A DNA stretch of 64,000 bases from Lachnospiraceae bacterium (GCA_017472605.1 JAFUPV010000009.1:41953-105952), one strand, 5' to 3'; positions 17,996 to 27,185 are shown, numbered from the stretch's first letter. The notes: generated by a model not told the origin, from the letters alone. Numbers and translations are program-made.

Positions 17996-18451
17996 TTACT
18001 CTCTTCCCAGTATCTTCAGTTCATGAATTCCCTCAACCGCTTCGATCGCGTCCAGCATGTGGGACACATCGGTGGAATCCGCCAGGATGTCCACACTCAT
18101 GGTCAGGGTTGCCACTCCGTTGATGGGAATGGTCTGGTGAATGGTCAGGATGTTTGCATGGTACTGTGCAACAATCCGGAGCAGATCTGCCAGAATTCCC
18201 GGCACATCGTCCATCACCAGCAGAAACGTGATCGTCTTTCCGCGGACATTCTCATGAAAAACAAAAATATCATCTTTGTATTTATAGAAAGAGCTTCGGC
18301 TCAGATCAACCTGCTCAGCGGCTTTCTGCACCGTCTTCGCCGGATCCGATTCCAACAGGCGTTTCACTTCCACCACCTTCAGCAAAACTTCAGGCAGCGC
18401 TCTCTTTTTTACAACATAATACGTATCGCCATCTGACTTTTCTTTCTTCAT
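17996..18451 (-). CDS. pheB: ACT domain protein, PheB type
   Basis: A 151-residue protein: an N-terminal helical HTH-like half (KTVQKAAEQVDLSRSSFYKY, about 40-60) and a C-terminal ACT domain (about 70-148). Length and order match Firmicute PheB-type proteins, often found before hom. ACT domains bind amino acids, so it may sense Thr, Phe or a relative for control of the pathway; that is inference. The ATG at 18451 follows GAGGTAACACA. The promoter is at 18501-18529. Confidence 0.85.
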   Translation of the reverse strand: MKKEKSDGDTYYVVKKRALPEVLLKVVEVKRLLESDPAKTVQKAAEQVDLSRSSFYKYKDDIFVFHENVRGKTITFLLVMDDVPGILADLLRIVAQYHANILTIHQTIPINGVATLTMSVDILADSTDVSHMLDAIEAVEGIHELKILGRE

Positions 18452-18500
18452 TGTGTTACCTCGTGTGCGTCTGATAAATACATCTGTTTTTACCTGAAAG

Positions 18501-18529
18501 AGTGTAACACAATTCAAACAAAAAAGCAA
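18501..18529 (-). promoter_or_regulatory. Promoter of the pheB-hom operon
   Basis: Minus strand TTGCTT (18529-18524), 17-bp spacer, TACACT (18506-18501), about 50 bases upstream of pheB. Confidence 0.6.
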
Positions 18530-18547
18530 GTCTTTCATGCGAAAAAG

Positions 18548-18609
18548 TCCCCCTGTCCGTTAATTTTATGCGTTAAAGCAGAAAATCATTTGTTTACGGA
18601 CACGGGGGA
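18548..18609 (-). terminator. Terminator of prfB
   Basis: Stem with arms TCCCCCGTGTCCGTAAA and TTAACGGACAGGGGGA (minus strand) around a long loop, followed by a run of five T. It begins six bases after the prfB stop. Confidence 0.8.
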
Positions 18610-18614
18610 TTCAA

Positions 18615-19748
18615 TTACTCTTCTGTATCATCCGATACCTTTTCACCGGTGGTGATCCAGCGAAGGTATGCGCTGATGAAATTGTCGATGTTTCCGTCAA
18701 GAACGGAATCGGTATTTCCGTTTGTCTGTCCGGTACGGTGATCCTTAACCATTGTGTATGGCTGGAGGACATAGGAACGGATCTGGTTGCCCCATGCGAT
18801 ATCCCGCACCTCACCACGGATGCCGGAAAGCTTCTCCGCATTCTCCTGCTGCTTCAGCATGTACAGCTTCGCCTTCAGCATCTGCATCGCCTTATCCTTG
18901 TTCTGGAACTGGGAACGCTCATTCTGACAGGTTACCACGATTCCGGTCGGGAAGTGGGTGATTCGGATTGCCGAAGAAGTCTTGTTGATATGCTGACCGC
19001 CGGCACCGCTGGAACGGTAGGTATCAATTCGGATATCCTCGTCGCGAACCTCGATATCGATGTCTTCTTCAATATCCGGCATGACATCGCAGGAAACAAA
19101 GGATGTCTGTCTCTTTCCGGCCGCGTTAAACGGGGAAATGCGGACAAGGCGGTGTACGCCCTTCTCGGACTTCAGATAGCCGTAGGCATTCTCGCCGTTT
19201 ACCTGAATGGTAACGGACTTGATTCCTGCTTCATCTCCGTCAAGGAAATCAAGTACCTCAACAGAAAAGCCCTTGCGCTCCGCATAGCGGGTAAACATGC
19301 GGTAAAGCATGCTTGCCCAGTCGCAGGCCTCCGTACCGCCGGCGCCGGCATTGAGACGCAGAATCGCGTTATTCTTGTCATATTCACCGTTGAGCAGCGT
19401 GCTCAGACGCAGCTGCTCAAATTTGTCCGTAAACTCCTGAAGAGACTCTTCGATCATCGGGATCACATCGGGATCGTTCTCTTCATATCCCATCTCGATC
19501 ATCATTCCGATATCCTCATACTGAGTTTCCAGATCAGAAAAGGTCTTCACCGTATCCTGAAGATTCTTCAGTTCTCTTGTCATCTTCTGTGAGCGGTCCA
19601 CATCATCCCAGAAATCAGGCGCTTCCATGTAACGGGACAGTTCCACAATCCGCTCTTTTTTTCCATCAAGACTCAGGGAACTTCCCAGTTCCTTCAGGGG
19701 GCCTTCCATTGTAGACAGCGTATATTTATACTGGTCTAATTCTACCAA
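18615..19748 (-). CDS. prfB: Peptide chain release factor 2
   Basis: A 377-residue RF2. The GGQ loop (GAGGQHINKTSSAIRI, about residue 250) and the domain order (helical domain 1, codon-recognition domain 2 and 4, domain 3) are standard. It terminates at UGA and UAA. I place the start at TTG 19748, six bases after GAGGAG, giving the usual VELDQYKY N-terminus. The region that carries the programmed +1 frameshift in many species reads straight through here (SLSLDGKKERI) with no in-frame stop, so that autoregulation is absent. It follows secA by 20 bases. Confidence 0.95.
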   Translation of the reverse strand: MVELDQYKYTLSTMEGPLKELGSSLSLDGKKERIVELSRYMEAPDFWDDVDRSQKMTRELKNLQDTVKTFSDLETQYEDIGMMIEMGYEENDPDVIPMIEESLQEFTDKFEQLRLSTLLNGEYDKNNAILRLNAGAGGTEACDWASMLYRMFTRYAERKGFSVEVLDFLDGDEAGIKSVTIQVNGENAYGYLKSEKGVHRLVRISPFNAAGKRQTSFVSCDVMPDIEEDIDIEVRDEDIRIDTYRSSGAGGQHINKTSSAIRITHFPTGIVVTCQNERSQFQNKDKAMQMLKAKLYMLKQQENAEKLSGIRGEVRDIAWGNQIRSYVLQPYTMVKDHRTGQTNGNTDSVLDGNIDNFISAYLRWITTGEKVSDDTEE

Positions 19749-19768
19749 AGCAATCTCCTCAACTTTCT

Positions 19769-22354
19769 TTATTCTGCAAACCGGCCGCAGCACTGCTTAT
19801 ATTTCTTGCCGGAACCGCACGGACACGGATCGTTCGGCTGAACCTTCGGCGCCTTGCGGCGTGCCGGTGCCTTTACGGACGCATCATCCTTGTTTGTTCC
19901 TGTTACCTGGGACACCTGCTCACGCTCCACCGGAACCTCGATTCTGGTGTGCATCAGGATGCGGACAGTCTCCTCACGGATGCTTCTCATCATGTCATTG
20001 AACATGTTGAAGCTTGCCACCTTATACTCGTTCAGCGGATCCTTGTGCGCATATGCCTGCAGACCGATTCCCTGGCGCAGCTGCTCCATGTCATCGATGT
20101 GGGACATCCACTTGCGGTCAATCGCCTTCAGAATCACAACGCGCTCCAGCTCACGCATGCGCTCGTCGTCACCGAATTCCGCTTCTTTCTTTTCGTAAGC
20201 TTCCACAGCTTTTGCCCTCAGATACTCGGCAAAAGAAGCCTTTGTCACCTTTTTCTTCTTATCCGCCGGAATGTCCTCAACCTTGATTTCATCCATCGGA
20301 ATCAGGCTGTACAGTTCCAGATTCATCGGAGCCAGATCCCACTCAGCCGGATCCAGATCCTCGGAAATGTAGCGGTCCACCATCACATCTGCGATCTCGG
20401 AAACCATCTTGATCACTACATCGCGCATGTTCTCTCCGTCAAGCACACGGCCGCGCTCCGCGTAAATAAGCTCTCTCTGCTCATTCATTACTTCATCATA
20501 TTTCAGAAGGTTCTCACGGATACCGTAGTTGTTGCCCTCGATCTTCTTCTGTGCCTTCTCGATAGCACCGGAAAGCATTCTGTGTTCAATCTGCTCGCCT
20601 TCCTGAACGCCAAGCGCATTGAAAACGCCCATGATTCGCTCGGATCCGAACAGACGCATTAAATCATCCTCAAGGGAGATGTAGAATCTGGATTCACCCG
20701 GGTCTCCCTGACGGCCGGAACGACCGCGCAGCTGATTGTCAATACGGCGTGACTCATGACGCTCCGTACCAATGATTTTCAAACCGCCCTGCGCTCTTGC
20801 CTCTTCATCAAGCTTGATATCGGTACCACGTCCTGCCATGTTGGTGGCGATGGTAACAGAACCGTGTGTTCCTGCTTTTGCAACGATTTCTGCTTCCTTC
20901 TCGTGGAATTTCGCGTTCAGAACCTGATGCGGGATTCCTCTCTTGCGCAGAAGGGCACTCAGTTCCTCGGAGGAGTCAATGTTCACGGTACCAACAAGAA
21001 CCGGCTGACCCTTCTTCCAGGTTTCCTCTACCTCGTTAACAACCGCATTGTATTTTTCTTTCTTTGTTTTATAGACCGCATCTTCGTTGTCGATACGGAT
21101 CACCGGAACATTTGTCAGAATTGCAATAACATCCATTCCATAGATGTTGCGGAACTCGTTTTCCTCAGTCAGCGCTGTACCGGTCATACCGCTCTTCTTG
21201 CCGAACTTGTTGAAGAAGTTCTGGAACGTAATGGACGCCAGTGTCTTGCTCTCGCGCTTAACCTTTACATGCTCCTTTGCCTCAATTGCCTGATGCAGAC
21301 CATCGGAGTAGCGGCGGCCAGGCATGATTCGTCCGGTAAACTCGTCAACGATCATGACCTCATTGTCCTTTACTACATAGTCCTGATCACGGAACATCAT
21401 GTAATTTGCCTTCAGCGCCATCAGAATGTTGTGCTGAATCTCAAGATTTTCCGCATCTGCAAGGTTCTTGATGTGGAAGAACTGCTCTACCTTATGAACA
21501 CCGCGGTCAGTCAGGTTTACCGTCTTCTCCTTTTCGCTGATGACAAAATCACCGGTTTCTGTGATCTCTTCTCCCAGCAGCGCATTGATCTTGGAGAACT
21601 CTCCGCTTGCTTCACCCTTTTCCAGACGCTTTGCAAGAATATCACAGACCTCATAGAGCTTTGTGGACTTGCCGCTCTGACCGGAAATGATCAGAGGAGT
21701 ACGTGCTTCGTCGATCAGGATGGAGTCAACCTCATCGATGATGGCATAGTGCAGGTCGCGAAGAACAAGCTGCTCTTTATAAATTACCATGTTGTCACGG
21801 AGATAGTCAAATCCCAGCTCATTGTTGGTTACATAGGTGATATCGCAGTTGTATGCGGCACGTCTCTCTTCTGTGCTCATGTGATTCAGGACACAGCCTA
21901 CTGTTAAACCGAGGAAGGAATGAACCTTTCCCTCGTTGGTCGCATCACGCTGTGCCAGATAGTCGTTGACTGTTACAACATGAACGCCCTTTCCCTCCAG
22001 CGCGTTCAGATAGGAAGCAAGTGCTGCCACGTTGGTCTTACCTTCACCGGTCTTCATCTCTGCGATGCGGCCCATGTGAAGAATGATTCCACCCATCAGC
22101 TGAACCGGGTAGTGCTCCTCCCCAAGAACACGTCTGGATGCCTCACGAACGGTTGCAAAAGCCTCCGGCAAAATATCGTCAAGTGTTGCACCATTGGCAA
22201 GACGCTCTTTAAACTCTGCTGTTTTATCGTGCAGCTGCTCATCACTCATCTGCATCATCTGATCACGCATGCCGACAATCTTGTCCACAATCGGCTGGAT
22301 CGCCTTTAATTCACGTTCACTGTGCGTGCCGAAAATTTTTGAAAAAATGCTCAT
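19769..22354 (-). CDS. secA: Preprotein translocase ATPase SecA
   Basis: An 861-residue SecA with all domains: Walker [10 protein letters not shown] (about residue 103), [15 protein letters not shown] (about 210), the preprotein cross-linking domain, second RecA domain with [12 protein letters not shown] and [10 protein letters not shown], scaffold and wing, and a C-terminal zinc SEC-C motif ([13 protein letters not shown]). It drives Sec-dependent export at the membrane. AGGAGGAAAGAGAT precedes the ATG. Promoter at 22484-22512. The secA-prfB order is conserved in Firmicutes. Confidence 0.98.
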   Translation of the reverse strand: MSIFSKIFGTHSERELKAIQPIVDKIVGMRDQMMQMSDEQLHDKTAEFKERLANGATLDDILPEAFATVREASRRVLGEEHYPVQLMGGIILHMGRIAEMKTGEGKTNVAALASYLNALEGKGVHVVTVNDYLAQRDATNEGKVHSFLGLTVGCVLNHMSTEERRAAYNCDITYVTNNELGFDYLRDNMVIYKEQLVLRDLHYAIIDEVDSILIDEARTPLIISGQSGKSTKLYEVCDILAKRLEKGEASGEFSKINALLGEEITETGDFVISEKEKTVNLTDRGVHKVEQFFHIKNLADAENLEIQHNILMALKANYMMFRDQDYVVKDNEVMIVDEFTGRIMPGRRYSDGLHQAIEAKEHVKVKRESKTLASITFQNFFNKFGKKSGMTGTALTEENEFRNIYGMDVIAILTNVPVIRIDNEDAVYKTKKEKYNAVVNEVEETWKKGQPVLVGTVNIDSSEELSALLRKRGIPHQVLNAKFHEKEAEIVAKAGTHGSVTIATNMAGRGTDIKLDEEARAQGGLKIIGTERHESRRIDNQLRGRSGRQGDPGESRFYISLEDDLMRLFGSERIMGVFNALGVQEGEQIEHRMLSGAIEKAQKKIEGNNYGIRENLLKYDEVMNEQRELIYAERGRVLDGENMRDVVIKMVSEIADVMVDRYISEDLDPAEWDLAPMNLELYSLIPMDEIKVEDIPADKKKKVTKASFAEYLRAKAVEAYEKKEAEFGDDERMRELERVVILKAIDRKWMSHIDDMEQLRQGIGLQAYAHKDPLNEYKVASFNMFNDMMRSIREETVRILMHTRIEVPVEREQVSQVTGTNKDDASVKAPARRKAPKVQPNDPCPCGSGKKYKQCCGRFAE

Positions 22355-22483
22355 ATCTCTTTCCTCCTAACGATTCCGTCCCCGGAGTCTCTCCTGCCGT
22401 TGGTCCTTTTTTCACCCTCCCCGGTTGACAAGAACTGCAGACATTGCCAATCAAGGAGCTCCTGACGACAGTTTAACAGGCTA

Positions 22484-22512
22484 ATTCTATCACGTTTCCT
22501 CATATATTTCAA
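22484..22512 (-). promoter_or_regulatory. Promoter of secA-prfB
   Basis: Minus strand TTGAAA (22512-22507), 17-bp spacer, TAGAAT (22489-22484). The leader is about 120 bases and contains a possible 10-codon ORF at 22444-22412. Confidence 0.6.
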
Positions 22513-22614
22513 CCGTTTATCCCGGTTTGATTCGTAAAAATTCGGTTAATTTTTCTCTGACTGCATTCTCTTACATTCGTTCCGGCCGGAATCAATTTTT
22601 TCACAATTCCAAAG

Positions 22615-22809
22615 TTATCCACAGAATGTTTTTACATGCTTTTTTTCGTATATTCCATTTATCCCATGACTTATCCACAGATTCCACAATCATTTTTTGT
22701 CGAAAAATGCGGCAAAATCCAGTTGTTCACAGAGTTATCCACATTATCCCCAATCATCCACATCTTTTTCTTCCCCAATCCCGTTTCAGAATTTTCTTTA
22801 AGTGGATAA
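22615..22809. promoter_or_regulatory. DnaA-box cluster with a Spo0A-like box
   Basis: Three perfect TTATCCACA boxes (22615-22623, 22671-22679, 22735-22743), single-mismatch boxes at 22744-22752 (TTATCCCCA), 22754-22762 (TCATCCACA) and 22801-22809 (minus strand, TTATCCACT), and a weaker TTGTTCACA at 22723-22731. A perfect 0A-box core TGTCGAA lies at 22698-22704. All are within 195 AT-rich bases between the divergent secA and hpf promoters. The remaining intergenic bases (22355-22991) hold only those promoters. Confidence 0.8.
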
Positions 22810-22880
22810 AATCTCTCCGAACTTTTCCCCGTCAACTTTTCCAATATTTGAGACAAATTTTCATTTTTCAGAAATTTCAT

Positions 22881-22909
22881 TTTACAAATCCGTTCTTTTA
22901 TGCTATACT
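22881..22909 (+). promoter_or_regulatory. Promoter of hpf
   Basis: TTTACA (22881-22886), 17-bp spacer, TATACT (22904-22909) with extended -10 TGC; about 75 bases before the hpf start and just downstream of the DnaA-box cluster. Confidence 0.7.
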
Positions 22910-22991
22910 GTAGACAAGATTAAGAGCAGCATTTTTCCCGTTGGCAAGATTCTTCTCTTATATCAAATGATACCCGGAAGGAGCTGATTTT

Positions 22992-23522
22992 ATGAAGTAT
23001 ATCATTACCGGAAGAAACATCGAAGTTACCGAGGGATTAAAATCCGCAATCTATGAAAAGATCGGCAAGCTGGAGCGCTATTTTTCACCGGATACAGAGA
23101 TCCACGTTACGCTCAGCGTGCAGAAAGACAGTCAGAAAATAGAGGTCACCATTCCTGTCAAAGGAAACATCATCCGTTCCGAACAGGAAAGTTCTGATAT
23201 GTATGTTTCCATCGACCTTGTTGAAGAGATCATCGAACGCCAGCTGCGCCGCTATAAGACCAGACTTCTGAACCAGCAGCAAAACGCGGAATCCTTCACT
23301 GACAGCTTCATTGAATCCGAAGAAGAACCGGAAGAGGAAGGAATCAAAATTGTTAAAACAAAGCGCTTTGCCATCAAGCCTATGGATCCGGAAGAAGCCT
23401 GCCTGCAGATGGAACTGCTTGGACACAGTTTCTATGTGTTCTTTAACAGTGAAACAGAAGAAACCAACGTGGTTTACAAGCGCAAAAACGGTACCTATGG
23501 TCTGATCGCGCCCGAATTCTGA
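22992..23522 (+). CDS. hpf: Ribosome hibernation promoting factor, long form
   Basis: A 176-residue long HPF: N-terminal RaiA/YfiA domain (1-105, starting MKYIITGRNIEVTEGLK), an acidic linker (about 105-120, ESEEEPEEEG) and the C-terminal dimerisation domain (about 120-176, KRFAIKPMDPEEACLQMELL). It dimerises 70S ribosomes into inactive 100S particles in slow growth. AAGGAGCTGATTTT precedes the ATG. It is monocistronic, with its own promoter and terminator. Confidence 0.96.
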   Translation: MKYIITGRNIEVTEGLKSAIYEKIGKLERYFSPDTEIHVTLSVQKDSQKIEVTIPVKGNIIRSEQESSDMYVSIDLVEEIIERQLRRYKTRLLNQQQNAESFTDSFIESEEEPEEEGIKIVKTKRFAIKPMDPEEACLQMELLGHSFYVFFNSETEETNVVYKRKNGTYGLIAPEF

Positions 23523-23556
23523 TGATTACCTTTTTTCATACATTCTCCTTTCTACC

Positions 23557-23595
23557 GCCCAGCACGCCAGCCGTGTTGGGCGGGCTTTTTTCACG
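23557..23595 (+). terminator. Terminator of hpf
   Basis: Stem CCGCCCAGCACG against CGTGTTGGGCGG with a short loop, followed by GCTTTTTT. Confidence 0.85.
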
Positions 23596-23598
23596 TTA

Positions 23599-23643
23599 AA
23601 AAGGCCACAGAGCAGACAACTGCTGTCCTGCTCTGTGGCCTTC
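23599..23643 (-). terminator. Terminator of the NlpC/P60 gene
   Basis: Stem AAGGCCACAGAGCAG against CTGCTCTGTGGCCTT with a 15-base loop, then TTTTTAA on the minus strand. Confidence 0.85.
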
Positions 23644-23665
23644 TTATCGTTTGTCGTGCTGCTCC

Positions 23666-26224
23666 TTACGGAAGCAGAGAAATGAATGCAATTGCCGGCT
23701 GTGTCGGACTGAAATCAATCGGATCATACACAATGCCGTAGGTGGCATTCTTTGCATGAACGATCATTCCATTTCCAATATATACGGCTACATGTCCATA
23801 GTAATAGATCAGGTCGCCCGCGCGAAGCTGATCACGGGAAATCTGTGTACCTGCCCAGCGCTGATCACCGGAAGAACGGGGCAGACTGACGCCAACGGTT
23901 GCGAATACAGCCTTTGTAAAGGCAGAGCAGTCAACGCCGCCTCCTACCGCCAGATTGTTTCCGCCATAGACGTAGTTACACTTACCAACCCACTGCTGAG
24001 CAAAGTTTACAACCTGCTGACGCGCTGCACTGATGCCTGGTTCGGAAGGAGCCGGAGTTGTCGGCGGCTCGGTCGGTGCCGGTGTGGTTGGTGCAGGGGT
24101 TGTCGGTGCAGGAGTCGTCGGCGCAGGGGTTGTTTCCGGCGGTGCGGTTTCCACAGGAAGAATATTCAGCGGGAAGGAAGACTGATGACCGTTATAGGTC
24201 ATAGTCACAACAAACTCTCCTGCTGTCAGATTCATTCCAACCTGTGCGCAGCTCCATGCTGCCGGATCGGTAATGTTCGTTTCCGTTCCATCACTGTACC
24301 AGACATGAACATAGAGTTCACTTGCGGAGATTACCTGTCCTTCATATTTCTGGCCGCCATTATAGCGTGCCTCAATCTTTACAATCGAAACCACGTTTTC
24401 GGAAGACGGCTGGGACGGCTCAGTCGGAGCCGGAGTCGTTTCCGGTACCGGCGTGGTCGGGGTCGGAGTCGTTTCCGGTGCCGGTGTGGTCGGGGTCGGA
24501 GTCGTTTCCGGTGCCGGTGTGGTCGGAGTCGGAGTCGTTTCCGCCGGATCGGTCGGTGCCGGGGTCGTTTCTGCCGGAGCAGACGGTGCCTGCTGTGCCG
24601 GAAGAACCGTCAGCGGGAACGCAGAACGCAGCTCACCATAGTACATCGTTACAATCCGCTCGCCTTCTGCCAGGATCATTCCCACATCCGGGGAAGTCCA
24701 CTGGGACGGATCCGTGATGGTTCCTTCTGTTCCATCGCTGTACCAGACACGAAGATACAGTTCCGCGGAATAGATAACCTCTCCCGCATATTTCTGACCG
24801 CCGCTGTAGCATGCTTCAATCTTGACAACTTCCTTATTGACCGGAGCTGTCTCTGACGGAACAGCAGGTTCCGTGGACGGCGCGGTAGACGGACTTGTCG
24901 GGTCTGTGGACGGCGCTGACGGTGCCGTGGACGGACTTGCCGGGTCTGTGGACGGTGCGGACGGCGCCGTGGACGGACTTGTCGGGTCTGTGGACGGTGC
25001 TGTCGGGTCTGTGGACGGACTTGTCGGTTCCGCGGACGGTGCGGACGGTGCCGTAGACGGACTCGTCGGATCTGCAGACGGTACCGGCGCAGTAGACGGA
25101 CTTGTCGGGTCTGTGGACGGTGCCGTAGACGGAGTTACCGGCGGTTCTGTCACATTGTTCTTCGCCTCTTCCTCAATTTCGGCAATGATCTTTGCAACGG
25201 CATCACTTAACGCCTGCGCATCGTCACGCTGTTTCTGCGCTGCCGCAACCAGATCAGTCATTCCTGCATAGGTCGCAGTTTCTATGTACGCATTCCACAT
25301 CTCAACACAATAGTCAATGGCATATTTTGCACCGACATAGTCGTGTACGGATCTGCGCTCATCATAGATTCGTTTTGCGTCATCGGTTTCGATGATATAG
25401 CCTTCCAGCTTCTGTTTGATGAATTCATCGTCAATTGCAACCGCTTCCGCAAACTTTGTCTCGATCCGGACACTGTCGCGGCGGACATAGCCCCAGAGAG
25501 TGTCGCTGACTTTGATCATGACATAGTCGCCGGAGTACTGCATAACCGGATAAACGGAATCTTTGTAAACGTAGTCCAGAACCTTTCCAGCAGAGGCTGC
25601 CGTATCGTAAAGTTCCAGAGCATCTGCGAGAATCGTCGCATACTTATTCTGAACATTTGTCTCTGCGGTATCCGCTTCCGCTCCGGTCAGTACATATTCC
25701 GCACTGACATAGCCTTCAATTCCGTTGGTACGGATCAGATACCAGGTTCCGCTGTCGTTTGTGATTGTTTCAAAAATTTCAACCTTGCAGCTGTTGTACA
25801 GATATGCAACAACAGGCGCCGTTAAGGATGGGGATTTTCTCATGAAGAGACGGTTTGTCGTGCTGACAATACCGGAATCTCCGGCAGCTCCTTCCTCAAC
25901 CAGGTCATCGGCTCTTGCCGTTCCCTGAACCTGTCCCTTCTCCGTCTGTACATCCGCTTTTACCGCGGCTGCACTGGTCGGTTCCGTTTCAGCCGGAGCT
26001 GCTACAACCGGCCGCAGATACTCCAGAATATCCGCCTCCGGGGAATTGCTGTTCGCATAGTAATTATTTAAAGATACCGCCATTCCGGCGACTGCCGTGT
26101 CATTTTCCAAAGTTGTCGCAAGTGTTGAAACCGGATTTCCTACACTGGTAAGCACCATTGCTGCTGCCGCACAGGAAGAAATGAACTTGTAAAGAAGCTT
26201 CTTTTTCATAAGTTTCTTATGCAT
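23666..26224 (-). CDS. Secreted NlpC/P60 peptidoglycan hydrolase with SH3 and Ig-like domains
   Basis: An 852-residue exported protein. Order: signal peptide (1-38; MHKKLMKKKLLYKF then hydrophobic), bacterial SH3 domain (about 115-175) and a second SH3-like stretch (about 185-245), helical segment (about 255-340), Pro/Ser/Thr/Asp repeat linker (about 350-460), two homologous Ig-like repeats (each with a VWYSDGTE core) separated by Pro/Thr linkers, and a C-terminal NlpC/P60 domain (about 735-852) with catalytic Cys in GGGVDCSAF (about 765) and His in GHVAVYIG (about 808). It probably cleaves stem peptides during wall turnover. The start at 26224 follows GGGAGG; a perfect promoter lies upstream. 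Confidence 0.9.
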   Translation of the reverse strand: MHKKLMKKKLLYKFISSCAAAAMVLTSVGNPVSTLATTLENDTAVAGMAVSLNNYYANSNSPEADILEYLRPVVAAPAETEPTSAAAVKADVQTEKGQVQGTARADDLVEEGAAGDSGIVSTTNRLFMRKSPSLTAPVVAYLYNSCKVEIFETITNDSGTWYLIRTNGIEGYVSAEYVLTGAEADTAETNVQNKYATILADALELYDTAASAGKVLDYVYKDSVYPVMQYSGDYVMIKVSDTLWGYVRRDSVRIETKFAEAVAIDDEFIKQKLEGYIIETDDAKRIYDERRSVHDYVGAKYAIDYCVEMWNAYIETATYAGMTDLVAAAQKQRDDAQALSDAVAKIIAEIEEEAKNNVTEPPVTPSTAPSTDPTSPSTAPVPSADPTSPSTAPSAPSAEPTSPSTDPTAPSTDPTSPSTAPSAPSTDPASPSTAPSAPSTDPTSPSTAPSTEPAVPSETAPVNKEVVKIEACYSGGQKYAGEVIYSAELYLRVWYSDGTEGTITDPSQWTSPDVGMILAEGERIVTMYYGELRSAFPLTVLPAQQAPSAPAETTPAPTDPAETTPTPTTPAPETTPTPTTPAPETTPTPTTPVPETTPAPTEPSQPSSENVVSIVKIEARYNGGQKYEGQVISASELYVHVWYSDGTETNITDPAAWSCAQVGMNLTAGEFVVTMTYNGHQSSFPLNILPVETAPPETTPAPTTPAPTTPAPTTPAPTEPPTTPAPSEPGISAARQQVVNFAQQWVGKCNYVYGGNNLAVGGGVDCSAFTKAVFATVGVSLPRSSGDQRWAGTQISRDQLRAGDLIYYYGHVAVYIGNGMIVHAKNATYGIVYDPIDFSPTQPAIAFISLLP
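24862..25135. repeat. Pro/Ser/Thr-coding tandem repeats in the NlpC/P60 gene
   Basis: Degenerate tandem units of about 21-33 bases built from GGTCTGTGGACGG and GACTTGTCGG cores (plus strand), encoding PSTDPTSPSTAPS-type units on the minus strand. A second Pro/Thr stretch codes TPTPTTPAPET units near 24430-24560 and a third lies near 24060-24140. Confidence 0.85.
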
Positions 26225-26284
26225 GTAGTGGCCTCCCAACCTGTTTTCTGTTTAAATTGTTACAATTTTGTTACATACATTTTC

Positions 26285-26313
26285 ATTATACCAACACCCC
26301 TACTGCTTGTCAA
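26285..26313 (-). promoter_or_regulatory. Consensus promoter of the NlpC/P60 gene
   Basis: Minus strand TTGACA (26313-26308), 17-bp spacer, TATAAT (26290-26285): both hexamers match the consensus perfectly. The leader is about 55 bases. Confidence 0.85.
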
Positions 26314-26323
26314 TAGAACAATT

Positions 26324-26345
26324 CGATTTCTTTGTTAAGAAATCG
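26324..26345. promoter_or_regulatory. Palindrome upstream of the NlpC/P60 promoter, possible operator
   Basis: Perfect inverted repeat CGATTTCTT-TGTT-AAGAAATCG. It lies 10 bases behind the -35 of the NlpC/P60 promoter and about 35 bases before a weak TAAAAT (26380-26385) of the divergent SDR gene, a position suited to a regulator of both. Confidence 0.45.
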
Positions 26346-26410
26346 TGAAGAAAAGGCTGTTCTTTCTTTCGTTTCGTGGTAAAATGAGAAAAAAAGAAGG
26401 GAACCATCCA

Positions 26411-27139
26411 ATGAAACCGACTGTACTTGTGACCGGCGCTTCCTCCGGAATCGGAGAAGCCATCGCGCTGGAATTTGCCAAAAAAGACTGCAACCTTGTT
26501 ATCGCCTCCCGCTCCAACACATCCGGTCTGGCCCGTGTCCGCGACACGATTCAGACGCTTGGCTGTGACTGTCTCGCCATACAGGGAGATGTCAGTGATC
26601 CGGAATTCTGCCAGACACTCTGCCAGCATGCCGTTTCCCGTTTCGGCGCCGTTGACTGCCTGATCAACAATGCGGGAATTTCTCATATCGGACTGTTTCA
26701 GGACATGACTCCCGACCAGTGGGACCGTCTGCTGAAAGTCAACCTGTATTCCGTAATCCAGATGAGCCACGCAGTTCTCCCGTCCATGCTCCGCAGACAC
26801 TCCGGTTCCATCCTCAACATTTCTTCCGTCTGGGGAACGGTCGGCGCCTCCTGTGAGGTCGTCTACTCCGCTTCCAAAGGCGCAGTCAACAGCTTTACAA
26901 AAGCACTGGCAAAAGAACTGGCGCCTTCCGGAATCCGTGTCAATGCCATCGCATGCGGAGCCATCGACACAACAATGAATGCCTGGCTGGACGCGCAGGA
27001 GCATCAGCAGCTGCTGGATGAAATCCCGGCTGGACGAATGGGCAGAAGTGACGAAGCAGCCATGCTGGCTTACCAGCTGTTCGAAGGTCCGCAGTATCTG
27101 ACCGGACAGGTAATCACCCTGGACGGCGGCTGGACATGA
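26411..27139 (+). CDS. SDR family oxidoreductase (FabG-like)
   Basis: A 242-residue classical short-chain dehydrogenase. TGASSGIG (8-15) binds NAD(P); NNAG is at 86-89; the catalytic Ser, Tyr and Lys are near 138, 152 and 156 (YSASK). The C-terminus GQVITLDGGWT is the usual FabG/SDR ending. FabG (3-oxoacyl-ACP reductase) is the closest broad class, but isolated SDRs act on many substrates and no fatty-acid genes are nearby. The ATG at 26411 follows GAAGGGAA; the frame extends 22 codons upstream without a ribosome site. Confidence 0.85.
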   Translation: MKPTVLVTGASSGIGEAIALEFAKKDCNLVIASRSNTSGLARVRDTIQTLGCDCLAIQGDVSDPEFCQTLCQHAVSRFGAVDCLINNAGISHIGLFQDMTPDQWDRLLKVNLYSVIQMSHAVLPSMLRRHSGSILNISSVWGTVGASCEVVYSASKGAVNSFTKALAKELAPSGIRVNAIACGAIDTTMNAWLDAQEHQQLLDEIPAGRMGRSDEAAMLAYQLFEGPQYLTGQVITLDGGWT

Positions 27140-27185
27140 CAAAAAAGCAGCTAAAACGTGAAGAGACATGCTTCCGCGTAAAATA

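Noticed and set aside
19700-19748. RF2 programmed frameshift site
   Set aside because: No CTTTGA-type slippery stop; frame 0 is open through the region.
20756-21907. 383-codon plus-strand ORF antisense to secA
   Set aside because: Lies wholly over conserved SecA motifs; Cys/Leu/His-rich shadow translation.
22355-22991. Chromosomal replication origin (oriC)
   Set aside because: DnaA boxes are plentiful, but dnaA, dnaN, rpmH and gyr genes are absent and genes on both sides remain mostly on the minus strand, so there is no strand switch.
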